Shown here one piece after another: positions 8,680-17,868 of a stretch of 64,000 nucleotides of DNA. The notes below the pieces were generated by a model. The model saw only the letters and a list, made by a program, of their open reading frames with translations. It was not told the origin of the DNA and did no database searches. The stretch covers positions 1 to 64,000 of the forward strand of contig NZ_WTSY02000009.1 of NCBI RefSeq assembly GCF_009828775.2, written 5' to 3'. Each line of letters starts with the position of its first letter. Position 1 is the stretch's first letter. The translations under genes and the position numbers were made by a program. The stretch is from Erysipelothrix aquatica (GTDB lineage: Bacteria > Bacillota_I > Bacilli_A > Erysipelotrichales > Erysipelotrichaceae).

Positions 8680-10473
8680 ATGAGTTTTGATGTTACAACG
8701 TTTCCACATCAACTCAGCCATGATGCGTACCGTTATTTTGGTGCGCATCTTGTTGAGGGTGGTGTCGTCTTTCGAGTTTACGCACCGAGCGCTGCAAAAG
8801 TAAGTCTTGCGGGTGCATTCAATGGTTGGAATTATTGCCAAGATTGGATGCATCGTATTAATGATGCTGGAGTTTACGAATTATTTGTTGCAGGTATCGG
8901 TGAGTGGGCCGTCTACAAATTTGGTATTTTTAACCATCAAGGGACCTATGTCGAAAAATCGGATCCTTACGGCTTTTATCACGAATTAGCACCCGGGTAT
9001 GCCAGCAAAGTTGTTGATATCAACCGCTATCAATTTAACGATGATGCCTGGATGAAACAACGTACGACGAATATGGATAAACCCATGCACATCTATGAAG
9101 TGCATTTAGGATCATGGGTTCATGATGGTGTTGATACCTACGAATCGCTCGCATATAAGCTCGTAGACTACTTACGTTTTATGCAATATACGCATGTCGA
9201 ACTGATGCCGATTACAGAGCATCCCTTTTTAGGGTCGTGGGGTTATCAAGTTACAGGTTTTTTTGCTGTGACGGAACGGTACGGGTCTTTAGAACAATTT
9301 AAACTGTTTGTTGATGTTTTGCACCAACATGGTTACGGCGTTATTTTAGATGTTGTACCTGTTCATTTTGTAAAAGATGCGCATGGGTTACGTCAGTTTG
9401 ATGGCAGTGCACTTTATGAAAACGTGGATGAGTCTGAGTGGGGGACCTTATATTTTGATTACTCTCGCGTTGCGAATCAAACGTTTTTCTTATCGAGCAT
9501 CGCTTACTGGATTGAAATGTGTCACATTGACGGAGTGCGAATGGACGCTGTTTCACATTTAATCTATTACCAAGGCAATCGTGACCATGGTGTCAACGAA
9601 CCAGGGATTCACTTCTTAAAAACGATGAACAGTTGTTTGAAAGCAACCTATCCAACAGTGATGTTAATTGCGGAAGATTCCAGTGATTACGGCAAAGTTA
9701 CCCATCCGGTAGCGGACGGTGGACTTGGGTTTGATTACAAATGGGACTTGGGGTGGATGAATGATACACTTCGTTATTATATGTTAGATCCAGTGTATAA
9801 AAAAGATCACCATCATGCGATGACATTTAGCATGGCGTATTTCTACAGTGAACGCTTTTTAATGCCCTTATCTCATGACGAGGTTGTGCATGGTAAAAAA
9901 ACGATTGTCGATAAAATGTGGGGTAATTATGACCAAAAATTTGCGTTGGCTAAAAATTTATACATGTACATGATGACGCACCCTGGGAAAAAATTAAATT
10001 TTATGGGTAATGAACTTGCGCATTTTCGCGAATGGGACGAAGAAAAACCACTGGATTGGTTTTTGCTTGATTATTCGCGCCACGATGCTTTTAGAAGGTA
10101 TATGCACGATCTTAATCACATTTATACACATCACGATGCTTTGTTTGAAAAGGACTATTGCTTAGATGGATTTAAGTGGATTGAGGTTGATAACAGTGAC
10201 TTGAGTATTTTTAGTTATTATCGGGTTGGCACGACAAGTACCATTGTTGTAGTTCTTAATATGACACCCAACGCTTATGAAACTTATGACGTTGGCGTAC
10301 CGGAATCAGGTGTATATCGGGAATTAATTAATTCAGAGAAAGCAATTTATGAAGGCTGTGATATGACGAACTATTCTAAGTTATCCAGCACCGCCGAACC
10401 GCTACATCAATTCGATTATCGAATTCGGACACGCATTGCGCCTTTTGGTAGCATGATGTTCATCAAAGAATAA
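8680..10473 (+). CDS. glgB: 1,4-alpha-glucan branching enzyme
   Basis: This GH13 enzyme adds alpha-1,6 branches to the growing glucan. I place the start at 8680 because AAGGAG sits 7 bases upstream, giving 597 residues. Residues ~20-120 form the CBM48 domain (VYAPSAAKVSLAGAFNGW). The catalytic barrel follows, with ELMPITEHPFLGSWGYQ, nucleophile Asp in GVRMDAVSHL, acid Glu in LIAEDSS and transition-state Asp in LMPLSHDEVVHGK. A C-terminal all-beta domain ends the protein. The gene lies between glgD and glgA. Confidence 0.97.
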   Translation: MSFDVTTFPHQLSHDAYRYFGAHLVEGGVVFRVYAPSAAKVSLAGAFNGWNYCQDWMHRINDAGVYELFVAGIGEWAVYKFGIFNHQGTYVEKSDPYGFYHELAPGYASKVVDINRYQFNDDAWMKQRTTNMDKPMHIYEVHLGSWVHDGVDTYESLAYKLVDYLRFMQYTHVELMPITEHPFLGSWGYQVTGFFAVTERYGSLEQFKLFVDVLHQHGYGVILDVVPVHFVKDAHGLRQFDGSALYENVDESEWGTLYFDYSRVANQTFFLSSIAYWIEMCHIDGVRMDAVSHLIYYQGNRDHGVNEPGIHFLKTMNSCLKATYPTVMLIAEDSSDYGKVTHPVADGGLGFDYKWDLGWMNDTLRYYMLDPVYKKDHHHAMTFSMAYFYSERFLMPLSHDEVVHGKKTIVDKMWGNYDQKFALAKNLYMYMMTHPGKKLNFMGNELAHFREWDEEKPLDWFLLDYSRHDAFRRYMHDLNHIYTHHDALFEKDYCLDGFKWIEVDNSDLSIFSYYRVGTTSTIVVVLNMTPNAYETYDVGVPESGVYRELINSEKAIYEGCDMTNYSKLSSTAEPLHQFDYRIRTRIAPFGSMMFIKE

Positions 10474-10505
10474 AGGAAGCAGTCCGAAAGACTAAAGGAG
10501 ACAAA

Positions 10506-11930
10506 ATGAATATTTTATTTGCCGCAAGTGAAGGCTTGCCTTACGCCAAAAGTGGAGGACTTGCAGATGTTGTCGGTTCACTCCCAGCTAAGTTAAAAAC
10601 ACGTGCAGTAACTGTTTCGGTGATAATGCCTTTGTATCAAACAATTATCGAAACAATGATGCCTGAGTTAGAGTATGTTAAGACCATTCATGTGAAGCAT
10701 GGAATGTTCGATACAGATTCACGCATTTTTGCTCATACAATGAGTGGCGTTACCACATATTTTGTGGAAAACCGTGAGTACTTTGAACGCGATAATTTGT
10801 ATGGTTATATTGATGATGGCGGACGTTTTGCATATTTTCAATTGGCTGTTATGAATTTTATATTAGAACATGATACCGTTTTCGATGTAATCCATTGCCA
10901 CGATTGGCATACTGGAATGATTCCTGTACTTGGCAAAACGTTGTTCAAATGGCATGAACGGATTGCCCACTTAAAGTATGTTTACACCATTCATAATCTC
11001 GCATTTCAAGGCAATTTCCCTAATAGTGTTTTAACAGATTGCTTTGACCTTACAATGGATTTGGTATACGACAACAGTGTAAACTTTGATGATGGTATCA
11101 GCTACATGAAGGGTGGTATCTTTTATGCAGACAAGATTACAACAGTTTCTCAATCGTATGCGCGAGAAATATTAACGCCTGAGTTTGGAGAGCGCATGGA
11201 TGGTGTGCTTCGATTGCGTGAGCCAGACTTAGTGGGGATCGTCAATGGCATTGACACAAAGCTTTGGAATCCTGCAAAAGATACGTTGTTAACGTCGGTT
11301 TACGATGTTGATTCACTTGATCTCAAAGCACCAAACAAATCATCCTTACAAGCAAACTACGGATTAACGGTTGATGCTGATATTCCGCTTTTGGGAATGG
11401 TTACACGCCTAACAGATCAAAAGGGCGTGACGCTTTTGATTGATACGATGGAAGACCTTGTACGGATGGGGACACAAGTAATTGTGTTGGGATCTGGAAA
11501 TCCGCACTATGAAGATCGTCTCGCATACCTTGCTTACCAGTACCCTAAAAATGTATGTTTCTATAAAGGCTACAATGAAAACCTTGCTCATGAAATATAT
11601 GCTGGTAGTGACTTCTTCTTGATGCCATCAGCCTTTGAACCGTGTGGAATTTCCCAACTTATATCAATGCGTTATGGGACACTGCCAATTGTTCACGAAA
11701 CAGGTGGTTTACGAGATACCGTAATCCCTTATAATGTGTATACAGGTGAAGGAACAGGTGTTTCGTTTACTTACTTCAACAATGACGAATTTTACAGTGC
11801 AATTGAACGTGCAGTGGGCGTCTTTGGCGATAAGCGCTTCATGAAGACGCTACAAACAAATGCTATGAAAACGGATGTTGATTGGCTAGAATCCGCAAGA
11901 GCTTATCGCGATTTGTACCGCAACTTGTAA
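10506..11930 (+). CDS. glgA: glycogen synthase (ADP-glucose dependent)
   Basis: This 474-residue GT5 glycosyltransferase extends alpha-1,4-glucan using ADP-glucose from GlgC/GlgD. The KSGGLADVVGSLP nucleotide-binding motif lies at residues ~15-27, IHCHDWHTG in the N-terminal Rossmann fold, and the C-terminal fold carries PSAFEPCGISQLISMRYGT followed by the HETGGLRDTV loop. The length is normal. It is last in the operon. No glgP phosphorylase or debranching gene follows, unlike many glg operons. Confidence 0.97.
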   Translation: MNILFAASEGLPYAKSGGLADVVGSLPAKLKTRAVTVSVIMPLYQTIIETMMPELEYVKTIHVKHGMFDTDSRIFAHTMSGVTTYFVENREYFERDNLYGYIDDGGRFAYFQLAVMNFILEHDTVFDVIHCHDWHTGMIPVLGKTLFKWHERIAHLKYVYTIHNLAFQGNFPNSVLTDCFDLTMDLVYDNSVNFDDGISYMKGGIFYADKITTVSQSYAREILTPEFGERMDGVLRLREPDLVGIVNGIDTKLWNPAKDTLLTSVYDVDSLDLKAPNKSSLQANYGLTVDADIPLLGMVTRLTDQKGVTLLIDTMEDLVRMGTQVIVLGSGNPHYEDRLAYLAYQYPKNVCFYKGYNENLAHEIYAGSDFFLMPSAFEPCGISQLISMRYGTLPIVHETGGLRDTVIPYNVYTGEGTGVSFTYFNNDEFYSAIERAVGVFGDKRFMKTLQTNAMKTDVDWLESARAYRDLYRNL

Positions 11931-11938
11931 GAAAGAAG

Positions 11939-11962
11939 ACCCACCAGTGTGTGGGTTTTTTT
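11939..11962 (+). terminator. terminator of the glg operon
   Basis: A 6-bp ACCCAC/GTGGGT stem (11939-11944 with 11951-11956) is followed by a run of Ts. The 270 bases from here to the surface protein show no other feature I can support. Confidence 0.85.
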
Positions 11963-12230
11963 ATGAATATTTGTCGTATGTATCTAACTTTAAGAGGATT
12001 CACAAAGACTACATATCCTTGGTTTTCACATAACATTTGTACTTACTTAATACAGTATGGTGTAGAATTACGATATTATAAGTATAAATAGGTTAGAAAT
12101 GTGGGGAAGTTATAGTCATGAGTCAATAAAACCAAATATTGAAATCTAAAATGCATGCCAATGCAGTCGCTAACGGATCCGCGTCTCACACTATTTGATA
12201 AAAAAATGTTTCAAATTTGAGGAGGGGCAA

Positions 12231-14789
12231 ATGAACATACGAAAAAAAGCAGTGCAGGTCATTCTTGTTTTATTAATGCTAACGACAGTATTCATGAGTA
12301 ACCTAAATCTAGGATATGCGAATGATGACACACGAGCGATTGTTAATCGTGGAGACATTTTGATATCGGAGCAATTTAAGAATAATGTTCAGTTTGAAGT
12401 GTCGACCGTTGTTCGTCGTACCGATACGAAGGAAATGGTGCCTGAAGGCATTGCCTTACGCGGATTGTATTACGACCAAGAAGTTGGTGGAACGGTAATT
12501 AAAGAAGAAGTTTACGCTACAGGTCCCACGGACACGACGTATAATTTCAAACAAAAAATGAGCAGCTTAAGCAATGGTGCTAAACGGGTTGATGTCGTTC
12601 TTGATGAGACCTTAGACTATTCCATCGAACGAGGGTCATCATCCTATAACCCTATTTCACCGAAGACGATGCGTTATGATGCAGCCGGTGGAACGTTTAG
12701 CACGGGCTATGAATTCAACTCGATTCGCCAGTATTATGGCGAACCAATCACGCTCTATGATGATTATGAAATTCCGACCCGTGAGGGTGGAACGTTTTTG
12801 TATTGGTTAACTAATGCTGGTGTTGCGTGGAATGAACTTGATAACCTTGAGGCTGGGGACGCTCCTTTCACTGCAAAATGGAAAATGGACGTCTATACGA
12901 TTTCGTTTGAGACAAATGGGGGAACACCGGTGAACCCTCTAAGTAACGTTGAACATGGGAGTCTTCTCGTTGAGCCTGAATCCCCAACGAAAGTTGGACA
13001 CACATTTGCTGGTTGGTATCATGATGAAGCGCTAACTCAGGCTTGGAATTTTGATAATGACAAAATTTCCGGAGCAGTAACCTTATATGCGAAATGGACC
13101 CCGGAGGTTTATACGATACGCTTTGTCAGTAATGGTGGGACGACAGTACAACCAATCACCAATGCTCCATATGGTCAGTTATTGGTAGAACCAGATGAAC
13201 CATTCCGTGATGGTTTTGGCTTTGGGGCATGGTATAAAGACGCACTACTCACAGATATTTGGGACTTTGATCATGATGTTGTGACAGAACCAATAACACT
13301 TTATGCGTCGTGGAATGAATCCATCTACACGGTTGAATTTGAAAGTAATGGTGGAACGCCGATTGCTGAGATCCAAGATGTCCATCATGGCACAACAATT
13401 CCGGCTCCGACGCCACCAACACGTCCCGGTTATACCTTCAAAAACTGGTATTCTGATCCGGCACTAAAAACAAAATGGGACTTCAAAAAACATACAGTTA
13501 CCAATGATATGACTTTGTATGCAGCATGGAACGAAGTAAAATATACTGTTACGTTTGAAACCGGTGGTGGCACACCTGTTGCACCAATAAAAAATGTAAA
13601 GTACGACCAAACGATAAAGGAGCCTGCTGCACCACATCGCGAAGGATATGGTTTTGATGGATGGTATCATGACGCAACATTTACACGTCAATGGAATTTT
13701 GCAACAGACACTGTGACTGATGATACGGTTCTGCATGCACTCTGGGATTACCAACGTTACAACGTAATGTTTGAATCGTATGGCGGAACCCCAGTGGCGA
13801 CCATCGAAGATATCAACCATGGTGAAAAAGTACCCCAACCAGCAGATCCAATACGGGAAGGGTATCAATTTGTAGGATGGTATCATGATGATACGTTGAC
13901 TCAAAAATGGGATTTTGAGACCGAGTTGCTGACGAAAGATACGACACTTCATGCCAAATGGCTTCTAAATAGCTATCAGGTTCATTTTCAAAGTAACGGT
14001 GGAACAGTGATTCCGAGCACCACCACAGAGCATGGAATGCCGGTTACAAAACCGATAGATCCAATTCGAATTGGTTATACTTTTGATGGGTGGTATCAAA
14101 ACAAGGATCTTTCAACACCTTGGAACTTTGACAAGGATTATCCGACAAGCGAAATGACATTGTACGCAAAATGGAATCTCAACACGTACACAGTCTCATT
14201 TGAAACGTATGGTGGAACAGAGGTTCCTAGTACTACAGTTTCTCATGGCGAAAAAGTATCACAACCTCATGATCCAATTCGTGATGGGTATCGTTTTGTG
14301 GGTTGGTATCAAGATGAAGGTTTGATGATCCTTTGGGATTTCGAAATGAGCTCAGTTGATGAAGCCTTAACACTCCACGCAAAGTGGAACCCGGCTGACT
14401 CTGAAAGTGGGAGCACAAATGACACCGTTTCGGTTTACTTCGATAGCAATGGTGGTTCAAATGTTACGACACTGAGTGGTCTCAAAAAAGATACACTTAT
14501 TCTACAACCCGAGGATCCCCAGCGAGATGGTTATACTTTTGACGGATGGTATACCGATGCTTCACTCACACGACCATGGAACTTTGAGATGGACACAGTC
14601 CATCAAACAATGACCCTCTATGCGAAGTGGGGTCCAGTGAATAAAACACCGGATGTCACAACATCTCAACCGAGCCTACCTGCAACCGGTGTACAGTCAA
14701 CGTACCAAGTCATGGTGGGATTGACATTTATCCTAATGGGAATCACATTGAAACACGCAACACGCAAACGTCGAAATTTAGATGCTTAA
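12231..14789 (+). CDS. LPxTG-type surface protein with InlB B-repeats
   Basis: This is a predicted secreted, wall-anchored protein of 852 residues. The start at 12231 follows a GAGGAGGGGC site. A signal peptide (about residues 1-30, ending near LGYAND) is followed by a unique N-terminal region to ~residue 165 and one degenerate repeat. Eight clear ~70-residue InlB B-repeats (Listeria-Bacteroides type) then follow, each running from a YTVxFETNGG strand to LYAKW. The C-terminus has LPATG, a hydrophobic segment and the positive tail KHATRKRRNLDA, as sortase substrates do. Such repeats act as stalks or adhesion modules. The ligand is unknown. Confidence 0.93.
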   Translation: MNIRKKAVQVILVLLMLTTVFMSNLNLGYANDDTRAIVNRGDILISEQFKNNVQFEVSTVVRRTDTKEMVPEGIALRGLYYDQEVGGTVIKEEVYATGPTDTTYNFKQKMSSLSNGAKRVDVVLDETLDYSIERGSSSYNPISPKTMRYDAAGGTFSTGYEFNSIRQYYGEPITLYDDYEIPTREGGTFLYWLTNAGVAWNELDNLEAGDAPFTAKWKMDVYTISFETNGGTPVNPLSNVEHGSLLVEPESPTKVGHTFAGWYHDEALTQAWNFDNDKISGAVTLYAKWTPEVYTIRFVSNGGTTVQPITNAPYGQLLVEPDEPFRDGFGFGAWYKDALLTDIWDFDHDVVTEPITLYASWNESIYTVEFESNGGTPIAEIQDVHHGTTIPAPTPPTRPGYTFKNWYSDPALKTKWDFKKHTVTNDMTLYAAWNEVKYTVTFETGGGTPVAPIKNVKYDQTIKEPAAPHREGYGFDGWYHDATFTRQWNFATDTVTDDTVLHALWDYQRYNVMFESYGGTPVATIEDINHGEKVPQPADPIREGYQFVGWYHDDTLTQKWDFETELLTKDTTLHAKWLLNSYQVHFQSNGGTVIPSTTTEHGMPVTKPIDPIRIGYTFDGWYQNKDLSTPWNFDKDYPTSEMTLYAKWNLNTYTVSFETYGGTEVPSTTVSHGEKVSQPHDPIRDGYRFVGWYQDEGLMILWDFEMSSVDEALTLHAKWNPADSESGSTNDTVSVYFDSNGGSNVTTLSGLKKDTLILQPEDPQRDGYTFDGWYTDASLTRPWNFEMDTVHQTMTLYAKWGPVNKTPDVTTSQPSLPATGVQSTYQVMVGLTFILMGITLKHATRKRRNLDA
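12891..14630 (+). repeat. eight tandem InlB B-type repeats within the surface protein
   Basis: Each unit encodes ~70 residues with the pattern xYTVxFxxNGGTPV, an EP...R.GY.F.GWY motif in the middle, W(D/N)F, and LYAKW at the end. Units differ by many substitutions at DNA level, so the array is old and not a recent slippage product. The last unit is set off from the others by a Ser/Gly-rich linker (SESGSTNDT). Confidence 0.9.
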
Positions 14790-14793
14790 TGTC

Positions 14794-14821
14794 AAAGCGC
14801 TTCAAATTTGAAGCGCTTTTG
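14794..14821. terminator. terminator after the surface protein
   Basis: A perfect palindrome, AAAGCGCTTC with its complement around an AAATTT core, is flanked by Ts. It should end transcription on the plus strand. Confidence 0.85.
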
Positions 14822-14968
14822 TTAAGTTTGGAAAAGAAAACGATACAGTTTATGGTAATCTTACAGAACATATGGTACAACTATTATATTGTGATTAGTT
14901 TGCTTAGTATGCATTAGGGGATGGAAGCACGCTTATCACGAGTAAACCAAATAAATAGGGGGAAAATT

Positions 14969-15460
14969 ATGGAGAAGATTATAAGTTTTGTGAATGAAAA
15001 TCCAATGATATGGCTATACGTTGGATTTATGCTTATCGCGGTCGTATTTTCAATCGTTTCTATGAGACGTGCAAAAGCTGGGAAGGTTGATTTTTTAGAC
15101 AATCACCCAGATGCAGCACGCATTCTATTGAACCAACAAGGATACATCAGCACGACAACCATTCATCTGTATGAAGTAAACGATGAACCTGTCCAATTGG
15201 ACTTTAAAACATTCAACAAGGCAACAACCAAAGAATCACAATATTACTCAGAAAAGATGAAATACGGTGTACTTGTTAAACCAGGCGTAAACAAACTCTT
15301 AGTCAGTTATGAAAATACCAAACCTGGAGTTGTGCATAAGAGTGTTACGACGTATTCCGATCCAGTGCATGTTGAAATTAACTGTGCACCAAACACAACA
15401 TATCGTCTAAGCTATGACTTGGATACAAACTTATACAGTGTGGAGGAAGTCACAAAATGA
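14969..15460 (+). CDS. single-pass membrane protein of unknown function
   Basis: The start at 14969 is chosen for the AGGGGG site just upstream and gives 163 residues. An N-terminal membrane segment (about residues 12-32, WLYVGFMLIAVVFSIVS) is followed by a soluble ~125-residue region rich in beta-strand patterns (STTTIHLYEVNDEPVQLDF, NTTYRLSYDLDTNLYSVEE). It overlaps the next gene by 4 bases, so the two are coupled. I do not recognise the family. Confidence 0.75.
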   Translation: MEKIISFVNENPMIWLYVGFMLIAVVFSIVSMRRAKAGKVDFLDNHPDAARILLNQQGYISTTTIHLYEVNDEPVQLDFKTFNKATTKESQYYSEKMKYGVLVKPGVNKLLVSYENTKPGVVHKSVTTYSDPVHVEINCAPNTTYRLSYDLDTNLYSVEEVTK

Positions 15461-15921
15461 CAAATCGCGTCTTTAAACGAACACCAATAAACATTATAAA
15501 GAACCTTTTATATACACTTTTTACACCTGTCTTTATTTACATTGCTGCCTATTTCTTGCTCCAATTTACAGGCCTTGAAGCCAAGATGCAAGAAATGATT
15601 GCGATTGGGCTGTCGGCATTAATCTTCCTTTGGATGTTGAAAATGTTAGTCGTTGATGAAAAGGTTGTGGTTACAGTTGATGCAACAGGACTTACATATA
15701 AGTCAGGCTCTAAAGAATCTCGCTACGATTTTGAAGATTGCCAATTTGGCTATAAAACAGTATCAAGCCAAGGTTCTACCGATACAATTAATTTGTACGT
15801 ATACAAGGGTGACCAAGAAATAATGTTGAATTGCGAGCCATTAGGGCCACGTCAATTTGACGAATTATTTAATATCCTCAAAGGTCATACTGTTAAAGAT
15901 GAACCACAACGCTTAAACTAA
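15457..15921 (+). CDS. two-pass membrane protein with PH-like soluble domain
   Basis: This 154-residue protein has two closely spaced membrane segments (about 16-38 and 46-65). A soluble C-terminal domain starts VVVTVDATGLTYKSGSKESRYDFEDC, which resembles the bacterial PH-like domains found in small Firmicute membrane proteins. It is coupled to the preceding gene by a 4-base overlap. The minus-strand gene at 16019 has the same design and similar length, so they may be distant paralogues. Function unknown. Confidence 0.72.
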   Translation: MTNRVFKRTPINIIKNLLYTLFTPVFIYIAAYFLLQFTGLEAKMQEMIAIGLSALIFLWMLKMLVVDEKVVVTVDATGLTYKSGSKESRYDFEDCQFGYKTVSSQGSTDTINLYVYKGDQEIMLNCEPLGPRQFDELFNILKGHTVKDEPQRLN

Positions 15922-15928
15922 TATTTTG

Positions 15929-15952
15929 ACCACTACGCGTAGTGGTTTTTTT
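15929..15952 (+). terminator. intrinsic terminator
   Basis: A perfect 18-bp palindrome (15929-15946, ACCACTACG and its complement) is followed by seven Ts. Confidence 0.9.
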
Positions 15953-16001
15953 AAAAATTTCTCATTCACTAAATAGTTAGTATACTGTCAAGAAGATAAT
16001 T

Positions 16002-16037
16002 AAAAAACGACCCAATAATTAATCAAGGGTCGTTTTT
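16002..16037. terminator. bidirectional terminator overlapping a stop codon
   Basis: The stem AACGACCC/GGGTCGTT (16006-16013 with 16027-16034) has A6 on the left and T5 on the right. It therefore works for the minus-strand gene, whose last codons form the right arm. Confidence 0.75.
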
Positions 16038-16480
16038 GTGTCATTGACATCAAAAAGCGCTGTTTCGATGTGATCGATGGCTTTTTGGTCGTATCCAGCA
16101 AGTGGAAAGCGTTGCTGTCTTCCGTTTGATTTTTGAACAACTGTCAGATACAGGAGTGGTGCAAATTGTTGTTGGTAAATGGTAAAACCACCAATACTGC
16201 CATAAAATCCAGAATCATTGCGTGTAAAAATGTGCGTTTTGCCAAAAATAGTGCGAATGCATACCGTGTCACCTCCAAGTTCAAGGGTGTTAAAGGTTTT
16301 GATTATTTTATAGGTGATGTAGACGATTGCAATTGGTAAGGCTATCGCCATAATCTGCTCGAACTTATCCGGTATTTTTTTGGTAACGACTAAGATCAGT
16401 GACACAATACCACCAATTCCAAAACCATAGACCGTGTACCCAAAGATAATTTTTGCTTTTTGTGTTGCTGATTGTTTCAT
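16019..16480 (-). CDS. two-pass membrane protein with PH-like soluble domain
   Basis: This 153-residue protein has two membrane segments (about 10-31 and 42-58) followed by a soluble beta-rich region (LELGGDTVCIRTIFGKTH, then APLLYLTVVQKSNGRQQRFPLAGY). The design matches the convergent gene at 15457-15921, suggesting distant paralogy, though sequence identity is low by eye. The GGGGAAC ribosome binding site supports the start. Function unknown. Confidence 0.72.
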   Translation of the reverse strand: MKQSATQKAKIIFGYTVYGFGIGGIVSLILVVTKKIPDKFEQIMAIALPIAIVYITYKIIKTFNTLELGGDTVCIRTIFGKTHIFTRNDSGFYGSIGGFTIYQQQFAPLLYLTVVQKSNGRQQRFPLAGYDQKAIDHIETALFDVNDTKTTLD

Positions 16481-16547
16481 ATTAGTGTTCCCCCTACTGC
16501 AAAAAAATTATATCACATACATTTCAAGTTGTATTGAGGGTAAATAT

Positions 16548-16576
16548 TTGACATCTATTATTAAACGCGTTAACAT
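16548..16576 (+). promoter_or_regulatory. promoter of the alpha/beta hydrolase
   Basis: TTGACA (16548-16553), a 17-bp spacer and TAACAT (16571-16576) lie about 60 bases before the coding start. Confidence 0.65.
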
Positions 16577-16638
16577 AAACATACCGATTGAATGTTTGCG
16601 AACAATCAAGACATTCTTAGGAGATAGAAGGTACAAAA

Positions 16639-17592
16639 ATGGAAAAATTTTGGAAATATTTTAAACGCATTGTTATTGGTATTGTTGTAACAGCGCTCGT
16701 GTTGTTATCATCAATGTTTATCTTTGGAAAAATTGGAAAAGCATCAGATCGTAAGAAAATCGAAGATTATGGTGAAAAAGTAGAAGTCTTCGGTAAAAAT
16801 ATAAACATGTATATTACAGGAGAAGGCGAAGAAAAAGAAACAATTGTGTTACTTCCTGGATACGGAACCATTGCTCCAAAAATTAGCTTCGACCCTGTGA
16901 CTGAAAAGCTTAAAGATGATTATCGTGTTGTCTTAGTAGAACCTTTCGGATATGGATTAAGCGATCAAACAGACCGCGAACGTACAACTGCAAACATGGT
17001 TGAAGAAATTCATATGGCACTTCAAGCGAAGGGTATTGATGACTTTATCTTCATGGGACACTCGATTGCAGGAATCTACATGTTAAGCTATATTAATACA
17101 TACCCTGGAGAGGCGAAGGCATTTATTGGAATTGATACGAGTGTTCCGACACAACCGATGTTCCCAATGGACACAACGGTACTCCGTCTCGCAGATAAAC
17201 TCGGTTTCTTACAGCTTACAATGACGCCACCTTTTGGAAAACCAACGGTTCCTTCATTTGTTCCTGAAGAAGATGTTGATCAATACATTTACTTTACCCG
17301 TAATACAAGTCTAAATGACACATTACTCAATGAACTAGGGAATCTAAGTCAAATTTTTGATGATGCCAAGGGCTACTCACTACCGAAAGATATGCCAGTT
17401 TATTTATTTGTTCAAGAGTTCAATGAACCAATTCCAACATGGCAAGCATTGCACGAGGAACAAGCAAATTCGGTTGATAATGGAAAAATGATGCTTATCG
17501 ATGGCGATCACTTCTTGCACTTTGAACATTCAGAATTAATCGTGAAAGAAACAAAAGCATTCCTTAATGAATTTGTTGTTAAACCACAATAA
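16639..17592 (+). CDS. membrane-anchored alpha/beta hydrolase
   Basis: This 317-residue protein has one N-terminal membrane segment (about 10-32), so the catalytic domain probably faces outward. The alpha/beta-hydrolase fold shows an oxyanion-loop motif (LLPGYGT), the nucleophile elbow GHSIAG, and a C-terminal His in GDHFLHFEH. The acidic member of the triad is not certain. The substrate is unknown, with lipid esters or small esters both possible. The gene is monocistronic, with its own promoter and a terminator just after the stop. Confidence 0.88.
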   Translation: MEKFWKYFKRIVIGIVVTALVLLSSMFIFGKIGKASDRKKIEDYGEKVEVFGKNINMYITGEGEEKETIVLLPGYGTIAPKISFDPVTEKLKDDYRVVLVEPFGYGLSDQTDRERTTANMVEEIHMALQAKGIDDFIFMGHSIAGIYMLSYINTYPGEAKAFIGIDTSVPTQPMFPMDTTVLRLADKLGFLQLTMTPPFGKPTVPSFVPEEDVDQYIYFTRNTSLNDTLLNELGNLSQIFDDAKGYSLPKDMPVYLFVQEFNEPIPTWQALHEEQANSVDNGKMMLIDGDHFLHFEHSELIVKETKAFLNEFVVKPQ

Positions 17593-17596
17593 AGCG

Positions 17597-17622
17597 AAAA
17601 CTCCAGTTTCTGGAGTTTTTTT
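17597..17622. terminator. terminator after the hydrolase
   Basis: A 7-bp ACTCCAG/CTGGAGT stem (17600-17616) has a 3-nt loop, with A-rich and T-rich flanks. Confidence 0.85.
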
Positions 17623-17868
17623 GTTGTGTGAAGATTAATGGTTTATGTCCTTTAGTGAGAACTATCGTGGTGATTAAGCGAAATTTGGTTTTAATAAGTT
17701 GATCGAACTTACTGCGTGCTTTGGTTCCAAAATATAGAAGTTTACTAACCAATTCCTCTGGATTCACGGAAACCTGTTCGAGAGTGCAGTCTTTTTGAAC
17801 GTTCGAGACTGGAAGATTGAAGTGATAAAAGCTATAATACAAGTCTATGATAAGTTAATGGAGTCGAT

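Noticed and set aside
17579-17842. 87-codon minus-strand frame between the hydrolase and the nuclease
   Set aside because: It starts with TTG and no ribosome binding site, and its end runs through the hydrolase terminator. A relic cannot be excluded but there is no positive support.
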